DNA of 15,282 bases from Fimenecus sp051881355 (GTDB lineage: Bacteria > Bacillota > Clostridia > Oscillospirales > Acutalibacteraceae), in the NCBI GenBank assembly GCA_051881355.1, contig JBJEPS010000049.1:1-15282 (forward strand), read 5' to 3'. Position numbers and translations under genes: made by a program. Position 1 is the first letter of the stretch. The number at the start of each line of letters is the position of its first letter. This document shows, in pieces, positions 6,266-13,723 of the stretch. The notes below the pieces were generated by a model, which was not told the origin of the DNA, did not search any database, and saw only the letters and a program-made list of their open reading frames with translations.

Positions 6266-8005
6266 ATGGCATTCGATGGAATTACCTTACATTTTGTAAA
6301 AACCGAATTGGAGCATACCGTTTTGGGCGCACGGGTGGAAAAGGTACACCAACCGTCCAAAGCGGAAATTGTGTTGCAGTTGCGTACGCGTGGCGGTGCA
6401 TTTCGGCTGTTTTTGTCGGCGGAGTCTGCTTCGGCACGGGTGCATTTGACCGGGTTTCCAACCGAAAATCCGCAAAATCCGCCGATGCTTTGTATGTTGT
6501 TTCGTAAACACTTAACGGGGGCAATCCTTTCGGGAATTCGTCAAGCGGGGTTGGACCGTATTTTGTTTTTTGACTTTGACGGTGCAAACGAAATCGGTGA
6601 TAAGGTTAAACTGACGCTTTGCATCGAAATTACAGGACAGCACAGCAATATTATTTTAATCGACGGCAACGGGAAAATCCTTGACGCCGTCAAACGCGTG
6701 GATGAAACCAAATCCTCTGTGCGTGAGGTTTTACCGGGCTGTACCTATGTTTTGCCGCCGCGACAGGATAAAATCAATCTATTGACAGAGTCCACAGAAC
6801 AAGCCGCTGCTCGCGTAAAACTGCAAAAAAATCAACAATTATCAAAAGCCTTTATGCAAAGCGTGGAGGGGATTTCTCCGATTGTCAGCCGTGAATTGGC
6901 GCATTTAACGGCAGGGGATTGTACCTGTACTGTGGATTCGGTTACACAACAGCAGATTACAGCCGTGCTTGAAAAAGTTAAGATTTGTTTACTGACGAAT
7001 ACACCACAATACTGTATTGTGTACAATGAAGACGACAAACCCTTTGATTTTTCCTTTTTGGATATTACACAGTACGGCGATTTTTACAAACGGACTTATG
7101 CAGATTCGTTCTGTGCGCTGTTAGATGCGTTTTATTTTGAACGTGACCGCGCCTTGCGTGCCAAGCGTAAGGCAGGGGATTTATATAAATCTTTGCACAC
7201 CTTACAAGAGCGCACCGCACGTAAAATTTCCAATCAGCAAGCGGAGCTTGCGGCTTGTGCGGATAAAGAACAGCTTCGTGTTTTTGCTGAGCTTATCAAC
7301 GCCAATCAGTATGCGCTTCAAAAAGGGGCGCCGGTTTATGAAGTACCGAATTATTATGCCAATAATGAAACAGTACGCATTTCTGTAAATCCCGCGCTTT
7401 CGCCCGCCCAGAATGCGCAAAAATACTATAAAGCCTATAAAAAGGCACATACTGCTGAAAAAATGTTGACGGGGTTGATTGAAAAGGGCGAACAGGAGCT
7501 TTTGTATTTTGATTCGGTTTTAGACGCGCTTTCCCGTGCAGATACCGAAAGCGAATTAACTTTAATTCGCCAAGAACTGATTGATGGCGGCTATTTGAAA
7601 CGCAAAAAAGGCGGAAAACTTCGTTTGCCGAAAGAACTGCCGCCGTACAAATTCAAAACGAGCGAGGATTTTACCGTTTTGGTCGGTCGGAACAACACGC
7701 AAAATGATAAGCTAACCTTAAAAACTGCAAAAAATTACGATATGTGGTTGCATACACAAACCTTTGCTGGCTCTCATACAGTGATTTTGTCCGGAAACCG
7801 AGAAATTACAGACAAAGCAATTGTAGAGGCTGCCGAAATTGCTGCTTTTTTCAGCAGTGCAAGGCATGCAAAAAAAGTCCCGGTGGATTACACCTTGATT
7901 AAAAATATTAAAAAGCCCGTCGGCGCAAAGCCCGGAAAAGTCATTTATCATGTGTATAATACCGTATATGTGACGCCGCATAATCCCGATGCAACTGAAA
8001 CATAA
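6266..8005 (+). CDS. rqcH: RqcH, NFACT-family ribosome quality control factor
   Basis: This 579-residue NFACT protein is the bacterial Rqc2 homologue, once called fibronectin-binding protein A. It binds obstructed 50S subunits carrying peptidyl-tRNA and recruits tRNA-Ala to add C-terminal alanine tails. The NFACT-N domain opens with MAFDGITLHFVKTEL. The family's essential DR pair is D97-R98 (GLDRILFFDF), exactly where it lies in Bacillus subtilis RqcH. Charged, probably coiled-coil segments lie roughly between residues 280 and 450. The NFACT-R (DUF814) domain has DMWLH at 492-496 and GSH at 501-503. TAGGAG at 6255-6260 overlaps the nif3 stop and gives 5 nt spacing. All landmarks look intact, so the protein is likely active. 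Confidence 0.95.
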   Translation: MAFDGITLHFVKTELEHTVLGARVEKVHQPSKAEIVLQLRTRGGAFRLFLSAESASARVHLTGFPTENPQNPPMLCMLFRKHLTGAILSGIRQAGLDRILFFDFDGANEIGDKVKLTLCIEITGQHSNIILIDGNGKILDAVKRVDETKSSVREVLPGCTYVLPPRQDKINLLTESTEQAAARVKLQKNQQLSKAFMQSVEGISPIVSRELAHLTAGDCTCTVDSVTQQQITAVLEKVKICLLTNTPQYCIVYNEDDKPFDFSFLDITQYGDFYKRTYADSFCALLDAFYFERDRALRAKRKAGDLYKSLHTLQERTARKISNQQAELAACADKEQLRVFAELINANQYALQKGAPVYEVPNYYANNETVRISVNPALSPAQNAQKYYKAYKKAHTAEKMLTGLIEKGEQELLYFDSVLDALSRADTESELTLIRQELIDGGYLKRKKGGKLRLPKELPPYKFKTSEDFTVLVGRNNTQNDKLTLKTAKNYDMWLHTQTFAGSHTVILSGNREITDKAIVEAAEIAAFFSSARHAKKVPVDYTLIKNIKKPVGAKPGKVIYHVYNTVYVTPHNPDATET

Positions 8006-8020
8006 AATATGCAAAAATTG

Positions 8021-8058
8021 AAGCCCGCAGTCTCCGTTTTTGGAAACTGCGGGCTTTT
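8021..8058 (+). terminator. Strong terminator after rqcH, possibly bidirectional
   Basis: AGCCCGCAGT (8022-8031) pairs with ACTGCGGGCT (8046-8055), with a further TCC/GGA pairing inside, followed by TTTTCTT. The opposite strand has a looser T-rich run after the stem. It may therefore also stop the convergent DUF378 transcript, whose stop codon is about 22 bases away. Confidence 0.92.
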
Positions 8059-8079
8059 CTTAGAATCACTAACGGGTAT

Positions 8080-8295
8080 TTATTCGTCCGACGTGGTAGA
8101 AAGCACTTCGCTCTCTCTGAACAGCAGAGAAATACACCAAACTGCCGCAATCGCGACCAATGTGTAAATGATTCTGCTGACAACCGCGCTCTGCCCGCCG
8201 AAAATCCAACCGACAATATCAAACTGGAAAAGACCGATTGAGCCCCAGTTAATGCCGCCGATGATAACCAAAATTAAAGCGATTCTATCCAGCAT
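8080..8295 (-). CDS. DUF378 small membrane protein (YuzA-like)
   Basis: This 71-residue two-helix membrane protein belongs to the DUF378 family, whose function is unknown. Helix 1 holds the family motif IIGGINWGSIGLFQFDIVG; helix 2 is VVSRIIYTLVAIAAVWCIS, followed by a short acidic tail. The ATG at 8295 is chosen because AAGGAG (8305-8310) lies 9 nt upstream and the protein then begins MLDRIALILV, like other family members. An ATG at 8313 would add six residues but would place this Shine-Dalgarno inside the coding region. The gene lies about 93 nt after metK on the same strand with no clear terminator between, so it may be co-transcribed with metK or have its own weak promoter in the AT-rich gap. 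Confidence 0.85.
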   Translation of the reverse strand: MLDRIALILVIIGGINWGSIGLFQFDIVGWIFGGQSAVVSRIIYTLVAIAAVWCISLLFRESEVLSTTSDE

Positions 8296-8388
8296 ATTTT
8301 TCAACTCCTTCATTGTGTCTTATCCGTAGTTTGCGTTAAAAAATATGCTTTATACAAGTTTTTTAAATTTTTAAAATGCAGAAAAAGT

Positions 8389-9576
8389 TTAAATACCTGC
8401 CGCTTTTTGTAGGGCATCTACCTTATCGATTTGCTCCCAACGAACATTTAAATCCGTTCTGCCCATATGCCCGTAAGCCGCAAGCGGACGGTAAATCGGG
8501 CGGCGCAGGTCGAGATAATCGATGATTGCCGCTGGGCGCAAATCGAATACTTCCGTTACGATTTCACTTAAAACATCGTCCGCCAAAACGCCTGTGCCGA
8601 AGGTATCAACCATCACCGAAACGGGGTGAGCAACGCCGATGGCATATGCCAACTGAATTTCGCATTTTTTTGAAAGACCTGCCGCCACAATATTCTTGGC
8701 AACATAGCGCGCCGCATACGCTGCAGAACGGTCAACCTTTGTCGGGTCTTTTCCCGAGAAGCAGCCGCCGCCGTGTCTGCCGACGCCGCCGTAAGTATCT
8801 ACAATAATTTTTCTGCCGGTTAAGCCGCTGTCACCCGCAGGACCGCCCGTGACAAAACGTCCGGTGGGGTTGACATAAATAATCGTGTCTTCATCAAAAA
8901 GGTTTTCGGGCACAATCGGTTTAATGACATGCTTTAAAATATCACTGCGGATTTGCGAGAGTTCTACATCTGCGCTGTGCTGCGAGGACACAACGATGGT
9001 GTCAATGCGGACGGGGACGTCGTTTTCATCGTATTCCACGGTGACTTGTGTTTTGCCGTCTGCGCGTAAGTAGGGGAGTGTACCGTTTTTGCGCACGGCG
9101 GTCAATTGTTTTGCCAATTTGTGGGCAAGCGAAATCGGCAAAGGCATCAATTCCTCGGTTTCGTCACATGCATAGCCGAACATCATACCTTGGTCGCCTG
9201 CACCGTGCAGATTATAGTCTTCCTTTTTCCCTTCTTTTAATTCATAGGAAGCGTCTACGCCCAGCGCAATATCTGCCGACTGCTTATCAATAATCGTTTC
9301 AATTTTGCAGGTATTGCCGTTAAAGCCTTTTTCGTCGCTGTCATATCCGATTTCACAAACGACATTGCGCGCAATTTGTGCAATGTCAATTTTTGCACTG
9401 GTGGTGATTTCCCCCATTACGGTAATTCTGTCCGTAATGCAAGTGGTTTCGCAAGCGACGCGCCCGTTCGGGTCCTGTGCCAAAATCGCGTCTAAAACCG
9501 CATCAGAAATATTGTCACAGATTTTATCAGGATGTCCCTCAGTAACAGATTCAGATGTAAAAAGATGTTTTGCCAT
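8389..9576 (-). CDS. metK: S-adenosylmethionine synthetase
   Basis: This 395-residue enzyme makes S-adenosylmethionine from methionine and ATP in the cytosol; the length is standard for MetK. Conserved elements in order are SESVTEGHPDKICD (8-21) with the ATP-binding GHPDK, GAGDQGMMFGYA in the middle, GGPAGDSGLTGRK, and the phosphate-binding loop GGGCFSGKDPTKVDRSAAY, where Cys replaces the more usual Ala. The ATG at 9576 follows AAAGGAGA at about 9585-9592. Expression is set by the SAM-I riboswitch immediately upstream, giving end-product control, since SAM is the product. The enzyme also supplies the methyl donor for TrmK encoded nearby. Confidence 0.98.
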   Translation of the reverse strand: MAKHLFTSESVTEGHPDKICDNISDAVLDAILAQDPNGRVACETTCITDRITVMGEITTSAKIDIAQIARNVVCEIGYDSDEKGFNGNTCKIETIIDKQSADIALGVDASYELKEGKKEDYNLHGAGDQGMMFGYACDETEELMPLPISLAHKLAKQLTAVRKNGTLPYLRADGKTQVTVEYDENDVPVRIDTIVVSSQHSADVELSQIRSDILKHVIKPIVPENLFDEDTIIYVNPTGRFVTGGPAGDSGLTGRKIIVDTYGGVGRHGGGCFSGKDPTKVDRSAAYAARYVAKNIVAAGLSKKCEIQLAYAIGVAHPVSVMVDTFGTGVLADDVLSEIVTEVFDLRPAAIIDYLDLRRPIYRPLAAYGHMGRTDLNVRWEQIDKVDALQKAAGI

Positions 9577-9605
9577 GGTGTTTCTCCTTTGTGTTTTGCC
9601 GGTTC

Positions 9606-9645
9606 CGAATAAAAAGCACCCGGGCGGCAGGCGCCAAGGTGCTTT
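9606..9645 (-). terminator. Riboswitch-controlled terminator upstream of metK
   Basis: On the minus strand AAGCACC (9614-9620 on the plus coordinates, the 3' arm) and its partner (9638-9644) form a stem with an inner GGCG/CGCC pairing, followed by CTTTTTATT. The 5' arm includes CACCTT (9636-9641), which could instead pair with AAGGTG (9650-9655) at the 3' side of riboswitch helix P1, giving an antiterminator. This is the usual OFF-with-SAM arrangement. Confidence 0.88.
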
Positions 9646-9651
9646 CTGTCA

Positions 9652-9749
9652 CCTTATCTTTCAGCAAAATGCTGTGGGATTTGGCACCTTGCAAGAATTG
9701 CAGGTTGCCGGACTTCACAGGGCCTGTCCCTCCGTCACTCTCTATAAGG
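9652..9749 (-). promoter_or_regulatory. SAM-I (S-box) riboswitch aptamer
   Basis: Read on the minus strand, the conserved S-box core is present in order: P1 strand CCTTAT, then AGAG, GGAGGGAC, GGCC, TGAAGTCCGGCAACC, GGTGCCAAATCC, and AGATAAGG closing P1. CCTTAT (9744-9749) pairs with ATAAGG (9652-9657). With its terminator just downstream and metK as the target gene, it should reduce metK transcription when SAM is abundant. Identification is by motif order and not by a covariance model, but the match is very clear. Confidence 0.96.
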
Positions 9750-9769
9750 AATGTTGTATTTTGTTGTCG

Positions 9770-9788
9770 AACAGTATTCTATACTGTT
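9770..9788. repeat. Inverted repeat over the metK -10 box (possible operator)
   Basis: Eight-base arms AACAGTAT (9770-9777) and ATACTGTT (9781-9788) flank a central TCT (9778-9780). The repeat covers the whole -10 hexamer of the metK promoter and runs to about the expected transcription start, a common place for a repressor site. No regulator is encoded nearby and the sequence matches no operator I recognise, so its function is open. Confidence 0.45.
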
Positions 9789-9804
9789 TTACGGGGTTTG
9801 TCAA
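9776..9804 (-). promoter_or_regulatory. Sigma-A promoter for the metK riboswitch transcript
   Basis: On the minus strand a perfect TTGACA (9799-9804) and TAGAAT (9776-9781) are separated by 17 bp. The predicted start is about 20 nt upstream of the SAM-I aptamer. The -35 box lies only 30 bases beyond the ribU stop codon. Confidence 0.85.
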
Positions 9805-9834
9805 CCGTATTTCAGAGAAATGCACACAAATTGC

Positions 9835-10467
9835 TTAACCGTTGTGTTTTCCTTTTAAAATCGGGGATAAAGGTTTGTATACAAGAAAAGTCAGAAGTGC
9901 ACAAAGCATTCCTTTCACGAAAGTGAACGGTACATTAAAAATCAAAAGCGCCTGCCAAAGCGTGGTGACGCGTGGCAAAATAGCTTGATAAGCCGCAATA
10001 ATCTGGTCCATCGGCATAAAATTGGTGTAAATCGGGTAGACAATGAAATAATTGGTGAGAAAACTCATACCTGCCATACAAATTGCGCCAACCAACGACC
10101 CGAGCAATGCAAATTTACGATTTTTCTTGTGTTTGTAAATCAGCCCTGCGGGAATAACGAGCATACAACCCAAAATAAAGTTGGAAAGCTCACCGACGCC
10201 GCCCGTTGTGGTGGTAAATAGATTGATTAGGTTTTTAATCAAACAAACGCCGACGCCGCTTAGAGGTCCGAATGCAAACGAAGCAATCAGCGCGGGCATA
10301 TCCGATACATCCATTTTAATAAAACCGGGCATAAACGGTACGCTGAAATCCAAAAACATTAAAACAGCCGAGACGGCGGCTAAAATAGCAGTGACGGTCA
10401 GCTTACGAATTTTTTGCGAGGAGTAGACTTTACTTTTTTTCTTCGGGGTGGTTGCTGTGTTTTCCAT
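9835..10467 (-). CDS. ribU: Riboflavin ECF transporter S component RibU
   Basis: This 210-residue membrane protein is the substrate-binding S component that captures riboflavin and works with a shared ECF energizing module (EcfA, EcfA', EcfT) encoded elsewhere. It has a basic N-terminal tail, about six hydrophobic segments, and the RibU-like stretch PFMPGFIKMDVSDMPALIAS at about residues 49-68, followed by FGPLSGVGVCLIKNLINLF. The FMN riboswitch upstream independently supports riboflavin as the substrate. The ATG at 10467 is the only reasonable start before the first helix. Its Shine-Dalgarno GGAAAGG (10479-10485) is 11 nt away, rather long. No terminator is evident after the gene before the metK promoter. 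Confidence 0.94.
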   Translation of the reverse strand: MENTATTPKKKSKVYSSQKIRKLTVTAILAAVSAVLMFLDFSVPFMPGFIKMDVSDMPALIASFAFGPLSGVGVCLIKNLINLFTTTTGGVGELSNFILGCMLVIPAGLIYKHKKNRKFALLGSLVGAICMAGMSFLTNYFIVYPIYTNFMPMDQIIAAYQAILPRVTTLWQALLIFNVPFTFVKGMLCALLTFLVYKPLSPILKGKHNG

Positions 10468-10510
10468 TTGACATTACGCCTTTCCAAAAAAATTTGCAAA
10501 TACGGCTGTC

Positions 10511-10545
10511 AAACAAAAAGCCCCGTAAGAAAAATCTCACGAGGC
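10511..10545 (-). terminator. Riboswitch-controlled terminator upstream of ribU
   Basis: On the minus strand GCCTCGTGAGA and TCTTACGGGGC form an 11-bp stem (some G-T pairs) around a five-T loop, followed by TTTTTGTTT. It lies just after the FMN aptamer and about 45 nt before the ribU start, fitting FMN-dependent transcription termination. Confidence 0.9.
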
Positions 10546-10567
10546 GTAGGTGTATAGAAAACATACA

Positions 10568-10671
10568 TCTTCTTTCATCCGGACTATACCGTCGGTTTGG
10601 GAATTGCACCCAATCAGCGAAACGCTTGTGGACTTTTACCACCGGTGGGGACTTACACCCCGCCTTGAAGA
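10568..10671 (-). promoter_or_regulatory. FMN riboswitch (RFN element)
   Basis: Read on the minus strand, the RFN landmarks appear in order: TCTTC opening P1, GGCGGGGTG, AGTCCCCACCGGTGGT, AGTCCAC, GATTGGGTGCAATTCCCA, ACCGACGGTATAGTCCGGAT, and GAAGA closing P1 (10568-10572 with 10667-10671). FMN binding should favour the terminator downstream and so lower riboflavin uptake through RibU. The call is by motif order; the match is very clear. Confidence 0.97.
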
Positions 10672-10692
10672 CAGCTGTTGATTTGTACTGCT

Positions 10693-10721
10693 ATTATATG
10701 CTTATACATGCACTTTGTCAA
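10693..10721 (-). promoter_or_regulatory. Consensus sigma-A promoter for ribU, inside the end of the MFS gene
   Basis: On the minus strand a perfect TTGACA (10716-10721), a 17-bp spacer and a perfect TATAAT (10693-10698) lie just upstream of the FMN aptamer. The -35 box is in the last codons of the MFS gene, and that gene's stop codon (10702-10704) is in the spacer. Confidence 0.9.
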
Positions 10722-11922
10722 CCGGCTTTTTGATATTTTTCAAAAGCAACAGACCGACAATTATGAGAATCGGGAAAAGATTGCCGAATCCCAAGCCGAT
10801 TTTTAAGGCTTCGCCGTCGGAAAGTGCCGTATTTGCCGATTGTGCCGCAGTGGAGATATAGCTGACAATCGAAGGACCTAACGAGCAACCGAGGTCACCC
10901 AAAATAGCAAGCACCCCGAACATTGCTGCGCCGCCTTTTGGATATAGTTCCGAGACTAAGCTGAACGTACCGGGCCAAAATAAGCTGACCGACAGCCCTG
11001 TCAACGCACAGCCGAACAGGGACAGCAAGGGGTTCGGTGAAACGGCTGTGACAGTATAGCAGGCAATGCACAGTGCCGCACAGCAAAATAATGCTTTGTT
11101 TAAGTTGAGTTTATGCCCGTAAAGTCCGAACAGCAGTCTCCCAGACCCCATAAACACGGCAAACAGGCAGGGTCCTAATAAGTCTCCCATAAACTTGCCC
11201 ACGCCCAAGCCGGCTTCTGCAAAATACGAGGACCATTGTGACATTGCAAGCTCTGAAGCACCCGCGCAGAACATCAAAATCATCGCAATCACAAAATGGC
11301 GCGATGTCAACAGCTTGCGAACAGGTGTTTTTTCGTCCTCTTTTAAGGTGTTCGGAAAGGGGAGCGTGGAGAAATTCAGCAGATTGCCGAGTGGAATCAA
11401 TGCCCAAATGATTGGAAGAATATACCAAAATTGTTCGCCGAACAAACGGATAAACAGCGTGGATAGTGCAACCACCGCCATCTGTCCCCAGCAGTAAAAG
11501 GAATGTAGCAGACTCATATCTGCCTGCTTGCGGTCACTGGGAATGGCGTCGACAATCGGGCTGATTGTTACTTCAATCATACCGCTGCCGAGCGCCGAAA
11601 TGATGGTCGCGATGACAAGGCCTAAAAATGCCGGCATTACACGCGGCAAAATGCCGAGTAGAAAAAGTCCAATGGCAGCGCAGGTATGCGAGGCGAGAAT
11701 GATTTTTCGATACCCGATACGGTCAACCACCTTGACGGAAATAATATCTACAACGGTTTGGGATAAAAAGTTAATTAAAATCAAACTGCCGATGGCGTTT
11801 AAGGAAATGCCGAGCTGTTCGCGGTAAATGATAAATAAAATCGGGGAAAGGTTGTTGATTATTGCCTGCACAAAGTAGCCGATGTAACAAGCCACAGTCG
11901 TGCCTTTGTAGGTTCTTTGCAT
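10702..11922 (-). CDS. Major facilitator superfamily transporter, 12 TM
   Basis: This 406-residue inner membrane protein has about twelve hydrophobic segments and a central hydrophilic loop near residues 195-210. The MFS motif-A-like loop between helices 2 and 3 reads VDRIGYRKI. The layout resembles the fucose-permease-like branch (FucP/YfmO style), but the substrate cannot be read from the sequence. It is last in the manA-ydcF-MFS operon: the start is only 5 nt after the ydcF stop. The nearest Shine-Dalgarno (AAGGAG, 11937-11942) lies within the ydcF tail, a longish 14 nt away, so translational coupling is likely. The operon setting suggests a sugar or sugar-derived substrate, as inference. 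No dedicated terminator follows. Confidence 0.85.
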   Translation of the reverse strand: MQRTYKGTTVACYIGYFVQAIINNLSPILFIIYREQLGISLNAIGSLILINFLSQTVVDIISVKVVDRIGYRKIILASHTCAAIGLFLLGILPRVMPAFLGLVIATIISALGSGMIEVTISPIVDAIPSDRKQADMSLLHSFYCWGQMAVVALSTLFIRLFGEQFWYILPIIWALIPLGNLLNFSTLPFPNTLKEDEKTPVRKLLTSRHFVIAMILMFCAGASELAMSQWSSYFAEAGLGVGKFMGDLLGPCLFAVFMGSGRLLFGLYGHKLNLNKALFCCAALCIACYTVTAVSPNPLLSLFGCALTGLSVSLFWPGTFSLVSELYPKGGAAMFGVLAILGDLGCSLGPSIVSYISTAAQSANTALSDGEALKIGLGFGNLFPILIIVGLLLLKNIKKPVDKVHV

Positions 11923-11927
11923 TTTGA

Positions 11928-12623
11928 TTAAACATACTCCTTATCATCTGACAGCTTTGCCGAGCCGTCAATCGGAATTGCTTCGCCGAGATATGTCGGC
12001 TGCGGTTTTACAAGGCAAGTGCCGAAATCCTTTACACGGGCCAAGGCTTCGCGCAGATTGTTTTTTATATCAGTGACAAGCGCATAGTCTTGTAAATCCG
12101 CCGCAACACCGTAGGCATCAATGCCCAAAGCACGTGCAATATAGACAGCACGGTACAAATGATAGCCTTGCGTGACAACAATCATTTTTTTGACGCTGAA
12201 AATCGCTTTGGCACGATACATGGATTCATAGGTCGAAAAGCCCGCATGGTCTAAAAAAATAATGTCCGGGTCAATGCCTTTATCTACGCAGTACTGCTTC
12301 ATATGATTGACTTCGTCATAGTTTACGGTGCCGTGGTCTCCGCTCATCAAAAGACGGTCACAAGCGCCGATTTCCAAAAGGGAAAGTCCGGTTTTGACAC
12401 GGTCCTCCAGCATCGGACTTAAGGTTTCATTGTTCCAAACCGCACAGCCTAAAACCAAAATACAATCCACACCTTCTAAATCGGCGGCTTCGCTTTGTTC
12501 CAAAATATATGGTTTCGATTTTGCAATAACAAGCACATTGATTGTGCCAAGGCATAACACGCCAACCAAGATCACAGCGCAAATGACAAGGAAAAACCGT
12601 TTCAGTCTGCGTCGTGTTTGCAT
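11928..12623 (-). CDS. YdcF/SanA-family membrane-anchored protein (DUF218)
   Basis: This 231-residue protein has a basic N-terminus, one membrane anchor (about residues 10-34) and a DUF218 domain facing outward. DUF218 signatures are DCILVLGCAVW (VLGC at 57-60), RLLMSGDHG, GFSTYESMYRAK and VVTQGYHLYRAVYIARALGI. Relatives SanA and ElyC are tied to envelope integrity and peptidoglycan or lipid-carrier metabolism in Gram-negative bacteria; the biochemical activity here is unknown. The ATG at 12623 is 2 nt beyond the manA stop, with GAGGG (about 12631-12635) inside the manA end, so the two genes are almost certainly translationally coupled. Confidence 0.88.
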   Translation of the reverse strand: MQTRRRLKRFFLVICAVILVGVLCLGTINVLVIAKSKPYILEQSEAADLEGVDCILVLGCAVWNNETLSPMLEDRVKTGLSLLEIGACDRLLMSGDHGTVNYDEVNHMKQYCVDKGIDPDIIFLDHAGFSTYESMYRAKAIFSVKKMIVVTQGYHLYRAVYIARALGIDAYGVAADLQDYALVTDIKNNLREALARVKDFGTCLVKPQPTYLGEAIPIDGSAKLSDDKEYV

Positions 12624-12625
12624 AG

Positions 12626-13585
12626 TTATACCCTCGTTTCCAGAAATTCCGTTTGTCCTTTCACGGAAAATGTACCGCTGTTTGCCGCGATAAAAAAGCT
12701 ATCCCCTTTTTTGACAGAGAAGCTTTCCGTTCCACAGGCAATTTCTCCGCTGCCTGCTGTGAACAATACGGAAACAAAGGAGGTACTGTCTGCTACGTTG
12801 GTATACAGTGTATCGGTTTGTACGGTTGTTACCGTAAACAGGTCACATTTTGTCAGTAATTGTTTTTGATACCCGTCGCAGTTGACTTTCTCTCCCTGCG
12901 GCACCGTGCGGTGTGTAGGCGGTATGCAGTTTGTTACATCTACTGCTTTTTCGGTGTGCAGAGGGCGCGGCTTGCCGTCAGCACCAAGTCTTCCGTAGTC
13001 ATATACGCGGTAGGTGCTGTTGGAATTTTGCTGAATTTCCGCAAGCAAAATACCTTTACCGATGGCGTGCAGTGTGCCCGCATCAATAAAAAACAAATCA
13101 CCTTTGTGCACGGGGACGGTATTCACAACTTCTAAAAATGTATTGTCCGCAATTCGCTGTTTAAATTCTTCTTTCGAGATTTTCTGTTTAAAGCCGTAAA
13201 TCAGCTCTGCGCCCTCGTCACAGTCCAAAATATACCAACATTCCGTTTTGCCGTATTCACCCTCGACACGTAAAGCATAATCATTGTCGGGGTGCACCTG
13301 TATCGACAAATCCTTTTTTGCGTCAATCAATTTTATGAGAATCGGAAAACGGTCAAATCTCTGTGCGTTTGTGCCGAGAATTTCCGCACCCTCAGCGGCA
13401 ATCGCGTCTGAAAGCGTTTTGTCTTTATATTTCCCGTTTTCGATTATATTTTCGCCGTCCTTGTGGCAGGAAAGCATCCATCCCTCGGCGACAATATCTA
13501 AATCGGATTTCAGTCCAAAGTCGGTTTTTAAGCGAGTACCGCCCCAAAGATAATCTTTCAGCGCAGGTCGCAGTTTCAAAATCAT
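12626..13585 (-). CDS. manA: Mannose-6-phosphate isomerase, class I
   Basis: This 319-residue cupin enzyme interconverts mannose-6-phosphate and fructose-6-phosphate, linking mannose use to glycolysis or supplying GDP-mannose precursors. The zinc ligands expected for the family are visible: Q96 and H98 in SIQVHPDN, E115 in GKTECWYIL, and H173 in AGTLHAIGKG. R193 lies in the conserved NSNSTYRVYDYGR. The length is typical of the short Firmicutes form (B. subtilis ManA/Pmi type). The start follows AAAGGAG (13594-13600) with an 8 nt gap. It is the first gene of the minus-strand operon manA-ydcF-MFS and is divergent from the sulfatase gene. Confidence 0.95.
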   Translation of the reverse strand: MILKLRPALKDYLWGGTRLKTDFGLKSDLDIVAEGWMLSCHKDGENIIENGKYKDKTLSDAIAAEGAEILGTNAQRFDRFPILIKLIDAKKDLSIQVHPDNDYALRVEGEYGKTECWYILDCDEGAELIYGFKQKISKEEFKQRIADNTFLEVVNTVPVHKGDLFFIDAGTLHAIGKGILLAEIQQNSNSTYRVYDYGRLGADGKPRPLHTEKAVDVTNCIPPTHRTVPQGEKVNCDGYQKQLLTKCDLFTVTTVQTDTLYTNVADSTSFVSVLFTAGSGEIACGTESFSVKKGDSFFIAANSGTFSVKGQTEFLETRV

Positions 13586-13614
13586 GTTTCTTTCTCCTTT
13601 TGTTGATTTGTTTT

Positions 13615-13643
13615 ATTCTACCAAAAAAGCACTGCAAAATCAA
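13615..13643 (-). promoter_or_regulatory. Sigma-A promoter for manA operon
   Basis: On the minus strand TTGATT (13638-13643) and TAGAAT (13615-13620) are 17 bp apart, with TG one base before the -10 box (extended -10). It lies 30 bases upstream of the manA start. Confidence 0.72.
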
Positions 13644-13662
13644 CCGCAAACACGCCAAGTTC

Positions 13663-13691
13663 TTGCAATAGACAGCGAAATACAGTATAAT
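13663..13691 (+). promoter_or_regulatory. Sigma-A promoter for the sulfatase gene
   Basis: TTGCAA (13663-13668) and a perfect TATAAT (13686-13691) are separated by 17 bp, about 33 bases before the sulfatase ATG. The -35 boxes of this and the manA promoter are only 19 bp apart, so one regulator could affect both; no convincing shared operator is visible. Confidence 0.75.
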
Positions 13692-13723
13692 ATTTTTGAA
13701 ATCAAGTAGTTCGGAGGAAAAGT

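Noticed and set aside
8296..8313. Upstream ATG for the DUF378 gene
   Set aside because: The clear AAGGAG at 8305-8310 would lie within the coding region; the ATG at 8295 has ideal spacing and a family-like N-terminus.
9768..9789. LexA-type SOS box at the metK promoter
   Set aside because: Only one half resembles CGAAC; the spacing and second half do not fit the Gram-positive GAAC-N4-GTTC pattern.
9305..9838. 177-codon plus-strand frame over the metK start and leader
   Set aside because: It runs through the metK N-terminus, the SAM-I aptamer and the promoter, all of which explain the sequence better.
10430..10474. 14-codon leader-type frame (MSNGKHSNHPEEKK) overlapping the ribU start
   Set aside because: Its ATG is 4 nt from GGAAAGG, slightly close, while ribU is 11 nt away. 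A leader peptide is possible, but the frame has no recognisable features and the FMN riboswitch already explains control.
13405..13425. CcpA cre-like TGAAAGCGTTTTG sequence
   Set aside because: It lies inside the manA coding region and lacks the final CA of the cre consensus.
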